64,000 bases of DNA from Pseudomonadota bacterium (GTDB lineage: Bacteria > Pseudomonadota > Alphaproteobacteria > Micropepsales > Micropepsaceae). The notes beneath the pieces were generated by a model, which was given only the letters and a program-made list of their open reading frames with translations, searched no databases and was not told the origin of the DNA. The stretch is taken from NCBI GenBank assembly GCA_021804785.1, contig JAJZGY010000006.1, positions 1 to 64,000 of the forward strand. Reading direction: 5' to 3'. The first letter of the stretch is position 1. Each line of letters begins with the position of its first letter. Shown here in pieces: positions 48,347-57,859 of the stretch. The position numbers and the translations under genes were made by a program.

Positions 48347-49267
48347 ATGGCCTCCTTCCGGCGCCCTGTCCTGCTACTGATTCTTGTGTCTCTAGTAAGC
48401 TTGGTGTGCGCGGCGGCCAGTCCGACCCCAAATCTCCACAGACGACAATTTCAGGAATGTAAGGATTGTCCCATCATGGTCGCAATCCCGGGTGGCCATT
48501 TTGTTATGGGCAGCCCAAAAAGTGAACCAGGGCATTTCGACAATGAGGGACCGCAACACGTGGTCACCGTAAAGGCGTTCGCACTTGGTAAATATGTAGT
48601 TAGTGACCATCAGTTCAGGACATTTTTGCGCGCTACCCACTATCGGCCAAAACCATGCAACCGCATTCTGAACACACACTGGACGGTGACGCGGCAGGGG
48701 CTGGTTTATTCGCCTGCGGTGACAGAACCACCTGATTGGCCTGCTGTCTGTCTCGATTGGCATGATGCAGACGCCTATATTGCCTGGATCAATCATCTGG
48801 TCCGAATAGCGCATCCGGAGATTCATTACCGCCAGGGAGGTCCCTACCACCTTCCCAGTGAAGCAGAGTGGGAATATGCCGCGCGCGCCGGCACAACAAC
48901 AGCGCGATGGTGGGGCGAAGCGATTGGTAAGGATAATGCCAACTGTAACGGTTGTGGCAGCCCTTATGACTATAGTGTTCTTGCGCCAGTGAATGCGTTT
49001 AAGCCAAATCCCTTTGGCTTATATGGAATGCTCGGTAATGTATGGGAGTGGACAGCGGATTGCTGGCATAAGGATTATGTGGGTGCTCCCCATGTTGCCA
49101 AGGTCTGGGCTGGAGGCGATTGTAACGAGCATGTGATCCGCGGGGGATCCTGGGACAATACCCCGATCTTTATCCGATCCGCAGTCCGTACAGCTGGACT
49201 CCCCGATGGCGGAGAGCTGGATTACTCAAGTTACGCTGGGTTTCGCGTCGCCCGCGACCTGCCTTGA
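48347..49267 (+). CDS. Exported SUMF1/formylglycine-generating-enzyme-fold protein, active-site cysteines absent
   Basis: The 306-residue product has a signal peptide (about residues 5-24) and a full SUMF1 domain: CPIMVAIPGGHFVMGSP, YHLPSEAEWEYAARAG, GLYGMLGNVWEWTADCW, HVIRGGSWDNTPIFIRSAVR and SSYAGFRVARDLP. In genuine formylglycine-generating enzymes a pair of cysteines follows the GGS element; here it reads GGSWDNTPIF without cysteine. It is therefore probably not a sulfatase activator but one of the many SUMF1-fold periplasmic proteins of other or unknown role. No sulfatase is nearby. Confidence 0.88.
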   Translation: MASFRRPVLLLILVSLVSLVCAAASPTPNLHRRQFQECKDCPIMVAIPGGHFVMGSPKSEPGHFDNEGPQHVVTVKAFALGKYVVSDHQFRTFLRATHYRPKPCNRILNTHWTVTRQGLVYSPAVTEPPDWPAVCLDWHDADAYIAWINHLVRIAHPEIHYRQGGPYHLPSEAEWEYAARAGTTTARWWGEAIGKDNANCNGCGSPYDYSVLAPVNAFKPNPFGLYGMLGNVWEWTADCWHKDYVGAPHVAKVWAGGDCNEHVIRGGSWDNTPIFIRSAVRTAGLPDGGELDYSSYAGFRVARDLP

Positions 49268-49292
49268 AAGCAGTATGTCCCTAGCCCTGTCG

Positions 49293-50045
49293 TCAGTGCA
49301 GGGTTTGTCGAGGATCAAGTATCAGGGTGAAGCGATAACCCTTTTGCCGCAGCTGTTCTGGAAGTTTAAATGGGGCGGAAAGGATAACCGCGTTTCTGGC
49401 ACTTAGGGCAATGTCCATCCACGTCAGATCCTTGGCATGAGCATGCTCGTGGGCAATTCTGATCGATACGAGTTTGCCACTCCCGGCCAGCGCGATATGC
49501 AATTTAATGACGATATGTCGTCCGGCCAATCTGCTGAAATCAATGTTCCATTTCCGCAGAACTCGTGCACGGATCGCATCGCGTACGCTGTAGGCCAGAT
49601 CCCCGGTTTCTCCGGAATTTCCAGCAGTTTGCGGCGACGTGCCTTCAGTCTTCAGGATAAGTGTGCTGTCGGGATTTCTCAATTGTGCCAAGCGGCGCAA
49701 TTTGAGCTCAAATGGATCGGTCAGCGGGTGGGCGGCATGCCTGCGCACGCCCTGTGGGTGTGGAGCAGCTCGAAGACCGCGGGTGGCTTGCTCCTGTGGT
49801 GCATGTGCCGGCATCGCCAGTGGCGCAGCTGAATGGGAGCCAAGCGGGACCTCGGGAATGATCTCGATATTGATGGGTTTAAGTGGGGGGGCAGGCGCAG
49901 GAGTGTGCTGTCTGAGGAAAGCGAACACAAACAACAGCCCCAAACCATGCAGGAATAATGAGGCACCCCATGCACATAGGTCAGCACCTTTCAGGGAGCG
50001 CTTGGGGTACTGGGTGTTGGTCACAAATTGAGGGGACCGGGGCAT
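49293..50045 (-). CDS. TonB/TolA-like energy-transducer protein
   Basis: The 250-residue product has an N-terminal membrane anchor (about residues 28-45, GASLFLHGLGLLFVFAF), a proline/alanine/histidine-rich spacer (about 46-125), and a C-terminal domain (about 155-250) with VRDAIRARVLRKWNID and KLHIALAGSGKLVSIRIAH, resembling TonB/TolA C-terminal domains that span the periplasm. No exbB/exbD or tolQ/tolR partner is in the window. It converges on the SUMF1-fold gene with a 25-base gap and is divergent from proS. Confidence 0.7.
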   Translation of the reverse strand: MPRSPQFVTNTQYPKRSLKGADLCAWGASLFLHGLGLLFVFAFLRQHTPAPAPPLKPINIEIIPEVPLGSHSAAPLAMPAHAPQEQATRGLRAAPHPQGVRRHAAHPLTDPFELKLRRLAQLRNPDSTLILKTEGTSPQTAGNSGETGDLAYSVRDAIRARVLRKWNIDFSRLAGRHIVIKLHIALAGSGKLVSIRIAHEHAHAKDLTWMDIALSARNAVILSAPFKLPEQLRQKGYRFTLILDPRQTLH

Positions 50046-50238
50046 GCTGCCATTCTACGCGCGGATCGAGCAGAGTGCAGGGGTCTGTTGCCCCGCTTCA
50101 CAGGCATTCCCCCAAACACCCTTTCCTGCGTGAGGGGGGCGAGCGTCATGGGGTGCTCTGCGGGTGGGGGCTGGGGCAGGTTCTGGCGCGGCACCTTGTC
50201 CATTGAGCCCCGGGCCTCCTTAGGACCTGCAGATACAT

Positions 50239-50267
50239 TTGCCCTCGTGCTGTGGCTTCTCTAGAAC
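50239..50267 (+). promoter_or_regulatory. Likely promoter for proS
   Basis: TTGCCC (50239-50244) and TAGAAC (50262-50267) are spaced by 17 bases and lie 33 bases before the proS start. The rest of the 254-base gap shows no gene. Confidence 0.45.
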
Positions 50268-50299
50268 ACAGGTATGCCCAGACACGAGAGTAATCTTCC

Positions 50300-51625
50300 A
50301 TGCGCCTGTCCCACTACTTCCTGCCTGTCCTCAAAGAGACCCCCGCCGAGGCCCAGATCGTTAGCCACCGGCTCATGCTGCGGGCCGGGCTGATCCGCCA
50401 GGAGGCAGCCGGGATCTATGCTTGGCTGCCGCTGGGTATCCGTGTGCTGAACAAAATCAAGGCTATCGTTCATGAGGAGATGAATCGAGCCGGGGCAATA
50501 GAAATCCTTATGCCAACATTGCAGTCCGCTGAACTCTGGCGTGAGAGTGGACGCTACGACGACTATGGAAAGGAAATGTTGCGAATCAAGGATCGGCACG
50601 ATCGCGATCTTCTATATGGCCCCACAAATGAGGAAATGGTCACAGAGATTTTCCGCGCCTATGTACGAAGCTACAAGCAGCTGCCACTAAATTTGTATCA
50701 CACGCAATGGAAATTCCGTGATGAGGTTCGTCCACGCTTCGGAGTTATGCGTGGACGGGAGTTTCTAATGAAGGACGCGTATTCGTTCGACATCGACGCT
50801 CGAGCGGCGCGTCGGGCTTACAACCGTATGTATGTAGCCTATTTGAGGACATTCGCACGTATGGGGCTGAAAAGTATTCCGATGCGAGCGGAAGCCGGAC
50901 CGATCGGCGGAGACTTGTCGCATGAGTTTATCGTGCTGGCGGAAACTGGAGAAAGTCAGGTGTACTGCCATAAAGATTTGCTCGATATGCCGATACCCAA
51001 CGAAGACACCGATTTTCACGGGGATCTAGAATCCATCGTACGTGCCCGTACGGAGCTCTATGCGGCGACAGAGGACGTGCATGATTCTGCTCGTTTCGAA
51101 AAGGAGGTGCCACCGGAAAAGCGGTTGTCTGCGCGCGGAATCGAAGTAGGGCAGGTATTTTATTTCGGCACAAAATATTCAGCTCCGATGAAGGCGGTAG
51201 TGACTGGACCTGACGGCAAAGAGGTGCCAGTTGAGATGGGGTCGTACGGTATCGGTGTATCGCGATTGGTTGGTGCCATCATTGAAGCCTGCCATGATGA
51301 TGCGGGTATCATTTGGCCAGTCTCGGTAGCACCGTTTCGCGTTGCTCTGATAAATTTAAAATCTGGTGATGTCGCCACCGACAAAGCGTGCGAGTCATTG
51401 TACAGCCGGCTGACCACGGCGGGCATCGAGACTCTGTATGACGATACCGACGAACGGCCGGGTGCCAAGTTCGCTACCGCAGATTTGATTGGCATTCCGT
51501 ATCAGCTTGTCGTTGGGCCCCGCGGATTGTCCGCAGGTAACGTCGAGATCAAGGTGCGCGCGACTGGCGCAAAGCATGAGATGCCTGCTGACGCGGCGGT
51601 CGAATACTTGGTTCAGGGTAATTAG
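50300..51625 (+). CDS. proS: Prolyl-tRNA synthetase, short form without editing insert
   Basis: ProS charges tRNA-Pro. The 441-residue product shows class II motifs: [39 protein letters not shown], the [25 protein letters not shown] motif (about 135-160) and the anticodon-binding domain with [16 protein letters not shown]. It is about 130 residues shorter than E. coli ProS because the cis-editing insertion domain is absent, the usual alphaproteobacterial form. Confidence 0.96.
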   Translation: MRLSHYFLPVLKETPAEAQIVSHRLMLRAGLIRQEAAGIYAWLPLGIRVLNKIKAIVHEEMNRAGAIEILMPTLQSAELWRESGRYDDYGKEMLRIKDRHDRDLLYGPTNEEMVTEIFRAYVRSYKQLPLNLYHTQWKFRDEVRPRFGVMRGREFLMKDAYSFDIDARAARRAYNRMYVAYLRTFARMGLKSIPMRAEAGPIGGDLSHEFIVLAETGESQVYCHKDLLDMPIPNEDTDFHGDLESIVRARTELYAATEDVHDSARFEKEVPPEKRLSARGIEVGQVFYFGTKYSAPMKAVVTGPDGKEVPVEMGSYGIGVSRLVGAIIEACHDDAGIIWPVSVAPFRVALINLKSGDVATDKACESLYSRLTTAGIETLYDDTDERPGAKFATADLIGIPYQLVVGPRGLSAGNVEIKVRATGAKHEMPADAAVEYLVQGN

Positions 51626-51628
51626 GTG

Positions 51629-52921
51629 ATGGCAACTGCAAGCTCGCCGCCCGTGGTTCGTACCAAGCCCGTTGCGCCGTTTTCCAGCTTCGAATGGATG
51701 ATTGCGCTGCGCTATCTGCGGCCTAAGCGTAAAGAGGGCTATATCTCGGTAATTTCGCTTCTGTCTCTGCTCGGAATTATGATCGGCGTTGCCGCACTCA
51801 TTATTGTGATGAGCGTAATGAATGGCTTTCGTGACGAGCTCCTGAGCAAAATTCTTGGCCTCAATGGCCATGCCATAGTGCAAAGTCTGTCTGGAAACCT
51901 TGACGACTATAACGCGATAGCCGAGCGTGTGCGGAAGGTTCCGGGTGTAACACGTGTGTACCCGATTGTTGATGGCCAGGTGGTGGCGGCATCCTCAAAT
52001 ACAAATTCCGGCGTCATTGTAAGAGGAATGACTCCCAGAGACATTGCCGGGGACGCACCGATTGCATCGACGCTTTCTCCACACGCATTGGCTCGCTTCA
52101 AAGCAGGGGATAGCGTGATCCTGGGCTCCCGTCTGGCCGATGCACTTCAACTGGTCCCGGGCATGCGGGTGACATTGATGGCGCCGCGGGGAACAGTGAC
52201 GCCCTTTGGTGTGACACCCCGGATAAAATCTTATGTCGTAGCCGGTACATTCAATCTGGGCATGAGTGAGTACGACAAAGCCTTTATATTCATGCCGCTG
52301 GCGCAGGCACAGCTGTTCTTCAACACAAATAATGGTGTCAGCGGTCTCGAAGTCATGATTAAAAACCCAGATCAAGCCGATGCGATGGCAGGTGCAATTG
52401 GTCTTGCAGCGGGACCCAATACGCGGGTTCTGACCTGGCAGGACATGAATTCGAGCCTTGTGGGCGCTATCAATGTCGAGAAGAATGTCATGTTTTTGAT
52501 CCTGATGTTGATCGTACTTGTCGCTGCTCTCAATATCATCTCAGGTCTGATCATGCTGGTGAAAGATAAGGGAGCGGATATCGCGATATTACGTACGATG
52601 GGTGCAACACGCGGTGCGATCATGCGAGTTTTTCTGATTGCAGGAAGTAGCGTAGGGGTAATTGGTACCTTTCTTGGCTTCGTTGTGGGCGTGGTATTCT
52701 GTGAAAACATAAATGCCATCCGTAATTTTCTGTCACACCTCACTGGTACGGATTTGTTCAATCCGGAAATATATTTCCTGAGTCGTATGCCAGCGGAGAT
52801 CAATCTTGGTGAGGTTGTCGCCGTGGTGGGAATGGCGCTTGTTCTGAGTTTTCTTGCTACACTTTATCCATCGTGGCGTGCGGCGCGTCTCGATCCCGTG
52901 GAAGCGCTGCGCTATGAGTGA
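51629..52921 (+). CDS. lolC: Lipoprotein-releasing ABC transporter permease (LolC/LolE)
   Basis: This 430-residue inner-membrane permease helps release lipoproteins to LolA for delivery to the outer membrane. It has an N-terminal membrane helix after [23 protein letters not shown], a periplasmic domain (about 60-270) and three C-terminal helices; the closing [18 protein letters not shown] is characteristic. A single permease gene beside lolD suggests a LolF-like homodimer. ATG at 51629 is preferred to GTG at 51626. The window encodes several lipoproteins that could use this system. Confidence 0.94.
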   Translation: MATASSPPVVRTKPVAPFSSFEWMIALRYLRPKRKEGYISVISLLSLLGIMIGVAALIIVMSVMNGFRDELLSKILGLNGHAIVQSLSGNLDDYNAIAERVRKVPGVTRVYPIVDGQVVAASSNTNSGVIVRGMTPRDIAGDAPIASTLSPHALARFKAGDSVILGSRLADALQLVPGMRVTLMAPRGTVTPFGVTPRIKSYVVAGTFNLGMSEYDKAFIFMPLAQAQLFFNTNNGVSGLEVMIKNPDQADAMAGAIGLAAGPNTRVLTWQDMNSSLVGAINVEKNVMFLILMLIVLVAALNIISGLIMLVKDKGADIAILRTMGATRGAIMRVFLIAGSSVGVIGTFLGFVVGVVFCENINAIRNFLSHLTGTDLFNPEIYFLSRMPAEINLGEVVAVVGMALVLSFLATLYPSWRAARLDPVEALRYE

Positions 52922-53603
52922 GGCGATGCTTCGGCTTGAGCGTGTGAGCCGTGTCTACCGCCAAGGCGAGGTTACATTGGAGGTCTTTCGGGATCTCTGC
53001 ATGGAGGTGCGCCCGGGTGAGCTGGTGGCTCTTGTTGGCCCCTCTGGTGCAGGCAAGTCGTCATTGCTACATATGGCAGGCCTTCTGGAGAGGCCGAGTG
53101 GAGGCGAAGTATTCATTGCCGGTCGTGCTGCATCGCAGCTCGGTGACAGTGAGCGGACACGTTTGCGGCGGGAGTTCGTCGGTTTTGTTTACCAAGCGCA
53201 TCACCTGCTACCCGAGTTCACGGCTTTGGAAAATGTAATGATGCCTCTGCGCATTGCCGGGGTTGGTCGGGGAATTGCGCATACGCGGGCAGCTGCGCTC
53301 TTGGAGAAAATGGGGCTTGCGTTTCGCCTCGAACATCGTCCGGCCCAGCTATCGGGGGGCGAGCAGCAACGCGTTGCCATTGCACGCGCCCTGGCGAACA
53401 GGCCGCGCCTGCTTCTCGCTGACGAGCCTACAGGGAATCTGGACCCACGTACCTCCGGCGGCGTGTTCGACGCGCTGGTACACATGGTGCGGGAAGAGGG
53501 ACTCGCGGCGCTGGTAGCCACACACAATCTTGAGCTGGCTTCCAGGATGGATCGAGCGCTTATGTTGCGGGAGGGTGCTCTGGTCGCAAGCGGTGAGCTG
53601 TAG
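52914..53603 (+). CDS. lolD: Lipoprotein-releasing ABC transporter ATPase
   Basis: LolD powers the LolC-type permease. The 229-residue product has Walker [10 protein letters not shown] (about residues 41-49), the Q-loop [19 protein letters not shown], signature [15 protein letters not shown] and Walker [13 protein letters not shown], followed by the switch His in ATHNLELA. The ATG at 52914 overlaps lolC by eight bases; an earlier in-frame TTG at 52854 lies within lolC. Together with lolC it forms a two-gene unit downstream of proS. Confidence 0.96.
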   Translation: MSEAMLRLERVSRVYRQGEVTLEVFRDLCMEVRPGELVALVGPSGAGKSSLLHMAGLLERPSGGEVFIAGRAASQLGDSERTRLRREFVGFVYQAHHLLPEFTALENVMMPLRIAGVGRGIAHTRAAALLEKMGLAFRLEHRPAQLSGGEQQRVAIARALANRPRLLLADEPTGNLDPRTSGGVFDALVHMVREEGLAALVATHNLELASRMDRALMLREGALVASGEL

Positions 53604-53654
53604 GCTCCTGCGGAGTAGGCCGGCTAATCTTGTGAGGGCGCGCGATAGGTCCGG

Positions 53655-54128
53655 ACGGTTGGGAAGGTAGCCGGCCCATCATGATGGATATCGCCAGGCC
53701 GAAGAAACTTGAGTGGCTCATGCCAAGGGCTTCTGCGTAGTTGTCAGCCTCGGTTAGCAGGCTTCTAGGTAGTAGATGTTAACCCGTTCGGAGGGGTTCG
53801 GTAGATCGACGCCAACGAGAGCAAAAGCAACAATGTTGCAGGTTTCAGGCAGCGATATGGTGTCCATACTGCTGGGGGTGGGTAGGGCGGCCCCGTCCCC
53901 AGCGAGCTTGTCTACAGTCATCCGGAGGGCGCGTTCTGCCTTTTGGATCGCTGTATCCAGATTGCTGGCGGCTGCTACGCAATCTGGAAAATCCGGAAAC
54001 CAAACGGCCGTTACTCCGGGCTGGGCATGCCCGATTACTGCAGGATAATAACATTTGGGCGTGTTAAGTGTGCCCTTTGACACAATATATCCGAATGCAA
54101 AGACCACCTCCAATTGCCATATGGCCAC
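53655..54128 (-). pseudogene. Frameshifted solitary HicB-type antitoxin
   Basis: The minus strand encodes a HicB-like segment: YYPAVIGHAQPGVTAVWFPDFPDCVAAA, then NLDTAIQKAERALRMTVDKLAGDG, PTPSSMD and FALVGVDLPNPSERVNI (written in pieces). In this frame it stops at 53754, before the DNA-binding tail. One frame over, the sequence continues SLLTEADNYAEALGMSHSSF, like the ribbon-helix-helix end of HicB (pattern LL.RID.YAEA.GMSRS.FL). A one-base shift near 53757-53768 would join them. No HicA toxin is visible on either side. The start (ATG at 54128 or a later GTG) is uncertain. Confidence 0.7.
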
Positions 54129-54208
54129 TCTGACATGTTCGCCTTATGTTCTTGACAGAACAAAAAAAGAACGTATAGGATCCTCCCTTAACATGGAGAA
54201 ACCGCAAC

Positions 54209-54316
54209 ATGAAAATCTGGATATCCGACATGATTGCCGGCGCCGGACTGATCACCTTTATCGCGGCCACGTTTGTGTTGGCCCATGCTGTCGCGGGATT
54301 CGTTGGAATGGCCTGA
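54209..54316 (+). CDS. 35-residue single-span membrane micro-protein (putative)
   Basis: The ORF starts MKIWISDMIAGAGLITFIAA and is almost wholly hydrophobic from residue 8 to the end, enough for one membrane helix. A GGAGA sequence lies ten bases upstream. The stop overlaps the ATG of another tiny ORF (TGATG, 54316-54417, 33 residues, arginine-rich), whose stop in turn overlaps the dnaE ATG (ATGA). Neither has a recognised family. Confidence 0.45.
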   Translation: MKIWISDMIAGAGLITFIAATFVLAHAVAGFVGMA

Positions 54317-54417
54317 TGCGTGGCGCCGATAGGCTGTGGAAAGTTGTTCACGTGCGGTTTCGTGCGTCGGCTGCTCAGGCTAGGTGTGCGGTGGGCAAGG
54401 ACGGGAACGCAACATGA
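54316..54417 (+). CDS. 33-codon ORF overlapping both the membrane micro-ORF and dnaE
   Basis: The ORF begins MRGADRLWKVVHVRFRASAA, is basic and has no recognised domain. Its only support is position: its ATG overlaps the preceding stop and its stop overlaps the dnaE start. It may be a coupling leader or chance. Confidence 0.25.
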   Translation: MRGADRLWKVVHVRFRASAAQARCAVGKDGNAT

Positions 54418-57400
54418 CCGAAAAGGCGTTGGGCAGGGTGGTCGCCAATTTCGTCCATCTGCGCGTGAAGAGCTGCTATTCGCTCCTAGAGGGGGCCGTG
54501 CGCCCCAAGGAGCTTGCCAAGCTCTGCACGTCTCTTGCCATGCCTGCGGTCGCGGTCTGCGACAATAATAATCTGTTCGGGGTTTTCGACATTTCTGAAA
54601 CCTTAGCCAACGAGGGTGTGCAGCCTATCGTTGGCGCTCTGGTTTCGCTGGATTTGGATCCCACGCCCCAGATTTCCGGATTTGGCATGCGGCAAAAGCC
54701 GTCCGTCCTACCCTTGCTGGCACAAAGCCCTGACGGTTATCGAAATCTCGTCAAGTTGCTGAGTGCGGCATATCTGACCTGCGGTCCGGGAGAGTGGCCA
54801 CATGTTGATAGGCAGACCCTCGCCAACCACGGAAAGGGTCTGATTGCTTTAACCGGTGGCCCAGGCGGGCCTCTTAATACGCTGCTCGTTAGCGGACAGG
54901 TGGACGCAGCTTCAGTGATCCTGGATCAACTTGCCGAGATTTTTGGTGACCGTCTTTATGTCGAGCTGCAGCGACATGGTGTTATCGAAGAACGCACAGC
55001 GGAACGATTTTTGATCGATCTGGCATACGATAAATGCATACCGCTGGTGGCGACCAACGACGTGCATTTCGGTCGCGAAGATATGTACGAAGCACATGAC
55101 GCTTTACTCTGCATCGCTGATAGCACCTATGTTTCGCAGAGTGATCGGCGGCGCTTTACGCGTGAACATCGTTTTAAGTCTCCAGCAGAAATGAGTGCCC
55201 AGTTTGCCGATTTGCCGGAGGCAATTTCTAACACGATAGAAATCGCCCAACGTTGTGCCTTTCGACCAAAAAAACATAAGCCCATACTGCCAAAATTTGA
55301 GCCGGCCTCCGGTCTCTCTCCGCAGGACGAATTAAAGCGCTTGGCGCAAAGTGGACTGGAAAGGCGCTTGTCTGAAAGTGGTCTGTACGCTCCCCGCGAA
55401 CAGTATGATGAGCGGCTTGCGTACGAACTGGAAATTATCAACCGTATGGATTTTCCGGGCTATTTTCTTATCGTGTCCGATTTCATGAAGTGGACACGAG
55501 CGCAGCGTATACCCGTCGGTGTGCGCGGCTCGGGTGCCGCGTCTCTGGTGGCATGGTCACTGGATATAACCAATCTGGATCCCTTGCGTTTTGGATTGCT
55601 ATTTGAGCGGTTTCTGAATCCGGAACGCATTTCTATGCCAGACTTCGATATCGATTTTTGTCAGGAACGTCGTGACGAAGTTGTTCATTATGTCCAGCAT
55701 AAGTATGGCCTGGATCGCGTTGCGCACATTATGGCTTTGGGATCCTTGCAGGCACGTGCAGCCGTTCGGGACGTTGGTCGTGTTTTACAACTACCACTTG
55801 GCCTTGTTGACCGCATCGCCAAGCTAATTCCCAATCCTCCGGGCAAGCCGGTGTCACTTGAAGATGCGTTAAGTCATGAACCACGTCTTTCCGAAATTGC
55901 CCAGTCGGAACCAGCAGCGGTGCGCCTGTTCAACGTTGTACGGAAAATTGAAGGTCTATATAGGCACGCTTCAACTCATCCAGCTGGAGTAGTAATCGGC
56001 GATCGACCTCTTGATGAATTGGTTCCGCTCTATCGTGACCCTAGATCGGATATGCCTGTAACGCAATTTGATTATGAAGACGCTGAAAAATCTGGCCTCG
56101 TCAAATTCGACTTTTTGGGTCTGAAAACCCTGACAGTTATTGCGAAGGCTGAAGAACTGCTGGCCCGGCGTGGAATTGAGCTTAATACGCAATCCATCAC
56201 TTTTGAGGATCGTCGTACCTTCGACATGCTAGCTCGTGGCGAGAGTGTCGGAGTGTTTCAGCTCGAAGGCCAGGGTATGCGTGATCTGATGCGCAAGATG
56301 AAGCCTGATCATATCAATGATCTTGTAGCTCTCGTTGCGCTCTATCGACCTGGTCCGATGGACTCCATTCCCAAATATATTGCCTGCAAGAATGGCCGCG
56401 AGAAGCCGGAGTACCTGCACCCGGCGTTGGAGCCGATCCTGAAGGATACCTATGGGGTGATGACCTATCAGGAAGATGTGATGAGCATTGCCCGCGCGCT
56501 CGGCGGTTATTCACTTGGTGATGCCGATTTGCTGCGACGAGCCATGGGTAAGAAAATTCCTTCTGAAATGGCCTTGCATCGTGAACGCTTTATTGCAGGG
56601 GCAAAACAGCAGGGGGTTGATTCCAGAGTTGCCGAACAGATCTTCGAACAGGCCGCAAAATTTGCCGGCTATGGCTTCAATAAAGGTCATGCCGCGGCCT
56701 ATGCACAAGTCGCCTATCAAACTGCCTATTTGAAGGCCAATTACCCGGTTGAATTTCTTGCTGCCTCGATGACCCTCGATATCGGAAACACGGATCGGTT
56801 AAATATCTTCCGGCAAGAAGCGCAACGACTGGGAATTACGGTGCGACCACCTGACATCAATCGCTCGGAGGTGGCATTTTCCTGTGATCATGAGAGTGCG
56901 TACATCTTTTATGCATTGGCAGCGATCAAGGGTGTTGGTCGTCAGGCGATGGATCATGTTGTAGAGGTCAGAAAATCCGGAGGCCCATTTATATCACTCG
57001 CGGATTTTGCGCGACGAATTGATCCAAAACTCGTCAATAAGCGCTGTTTCGAAATGCTAGTGCGCGCGGGCGCTTTCGACGCACTGATCACCAATCGGCG
57101 TCAACTCATCGAAAGTGCTGATGCTGTGCTTGGTGACGCGGCGCGTACTAGTCGGGAACGGGAAAGCGGCCAATCGACTTTGTTCGACGAAGTGGGCAAT
57201 GGGGCTGTGGAGATTCGTCTAGCTAATGTTGGTGACTGGCCTGCACATGAACGATTGGGGGAGGAGTTTTCAGCGATCGGGTTTTATCTCTCGGGGCATC
57301 CGCTAGATAACTTTGACGTCGCTCTCAAACGCTTACAGGTAGCCAATTACTCCCAGGTGCTTGAAGATCGTCGAATGTCATTCGTCACGCTGTTAGCGGG

Positions 57401-57857
57401 CACCATAATTAAGAAGTCCGAGCGCCGTGGAAAGAATGATCAGGCGTATGCTTTCATATCATTTTCCGATGCATCTGGTATGTTTGAAGTTATGTTTTTC
57501 CCCGAGGCGCTCACTGCTGCCCGACTACTTTTGGAGCCTGGAAAATCGGTATTGCTCAAGGTAAGCGCTACGCGTGAAGGCGATGAACTAAAGCTGCGGG
57601 CACTCTCGGCGACGGATCTCGAGCAGGCTGCGGCGCAGGCGGGCGAGGGGATGCGCATCTTTCTGGAGGGCAGTGAGCCATTAGGGGCGATCGCGGTCCA
57701 GCTGCGGGAAACGGGCAAGGGTATTGTAACGCTCGTGGTACCCGCTGCGGATGGGCAGGAAGCTGAAATCCGCCTGCCCAAAGGCTACCATGTTACCGCG
57801 CAGCTGCGCAGCGCCATCAAGTCCTTGCCTGGCGTTGCTGCTGTGGAAGCGATTTGA
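54414..57857 (+). CDS. dnaE: DNA polymerase III alpha subunit
   Basis: DnaE is the replicative polymerase. The 1147-residue product has an N-terminal PHP domain, the polymerase core with the catalytic PDFDIDFCQERRDEV (two Asp) and LVKFDFLGLKTLT (third Asp), the HASTHPAGVV motif, YQEDVMSIA, and GFNKGHAAAYAQVAYQTAYLK, then a helix-hairpin-helix and OB-fold region. The PHP motif reads HLRVKSCYS, so both usual histidines of the HxH metal site are replaced. I start at the ATG at 54414; an in-frame start ten codons earlier is less likely. It converges on the aminotransferase gene. Confidence 0.97.
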   Translation: MTEKALGRVVANFVHLRVKSCYSLLEGAVRPKELAKLCTSLAMPAVAVCDNNNLFGVFDISETLANEGVQPIVGALVSLDLDPTPQISGFGMRQKPSVLPLLAQSPDGYRNLVKLLSAAYLTCGPGEWPHVDRQTLANHGKGLIALTGGPGGPLNTLLVSGQVDAASVILDQLAEIFGDRLYVELQRHGVIEERTAERFLIDLAYDKCIPLVATNDVHFGREDMYEAHDALLCIADSTYVSQSDRRRFTREHRFKSPAEMSAQFADLPEAISNTIEIAQRCAFRPKKHKPILPKFEPASGLSPQDELKRLAQSGLERRLSESGLYAPREQYDERLAYELEIINRMDFPGYFLIVSDFMKWTRAQRIPVGVRGSGAASLVAWSLDITNLDPLRFGLLFERFLNPERISMPDFDIDFCQERRDEVVHYVQHKYGLDRVAHIMALGSLQARAAVRDVGRVLQLPLGLVDRIAKLIPNPPGKPVSLEDALSHEPRLSEIAQSEPAAVRLFNVVRKIEGLYRHASTHPAGVVIGDRPLDELVPLYRDPRSDMPVTQFDYEDAEKSGLVKFDFLGLKTLTVIAKAEELLARRGIELNTQSITFEDRRTFDMLARGESVGVFQLEGQGMRDLMRKMKPDHINDLVALVALYRPGPMDSIPKYIACKNGREKPEYLHPALEPILKDTYGVMTYQEDVMSIARALGGYSLGDADLLRRAMGKKIPSEMALHRERFIAGAKQQGVDSRVAEQIFEQAAKFAGYGFNKGHAAAYAQVAYQTAYLKANYPVEFLAASMTLDIGNTDRLNIFRQEAQRLGITVRPPDINRSEVAFSCDHESAYIFYALAAIKGVGRQAMDHVVEVRKSGGPFISLADFARRIDPKLVNKRCFEMLVRAGAFDALITNRRQLIESADAVLGDAARTSRERESGQSTLFDEVGNGAVEIRLANVGDWPAHERLGEEFSAIGFYLSGHPLDNFDVALKRLQVANYSQVLEDRRMSFVTLLAGTIIKKSERRGKNDQAYAFISFSDASGMFEVMFFPEALTAARLLLEPGKSVLLKVSATREGDELKLRALSATDLEQAAAQAGEGMRIFLEGSEPLGAIAVQLRETGKGIVTLVVPAADGQEAEIRLPKGYHVTAQLRSAIKSLPGVAAVEAI

Positions 57858-57859
57858 AA

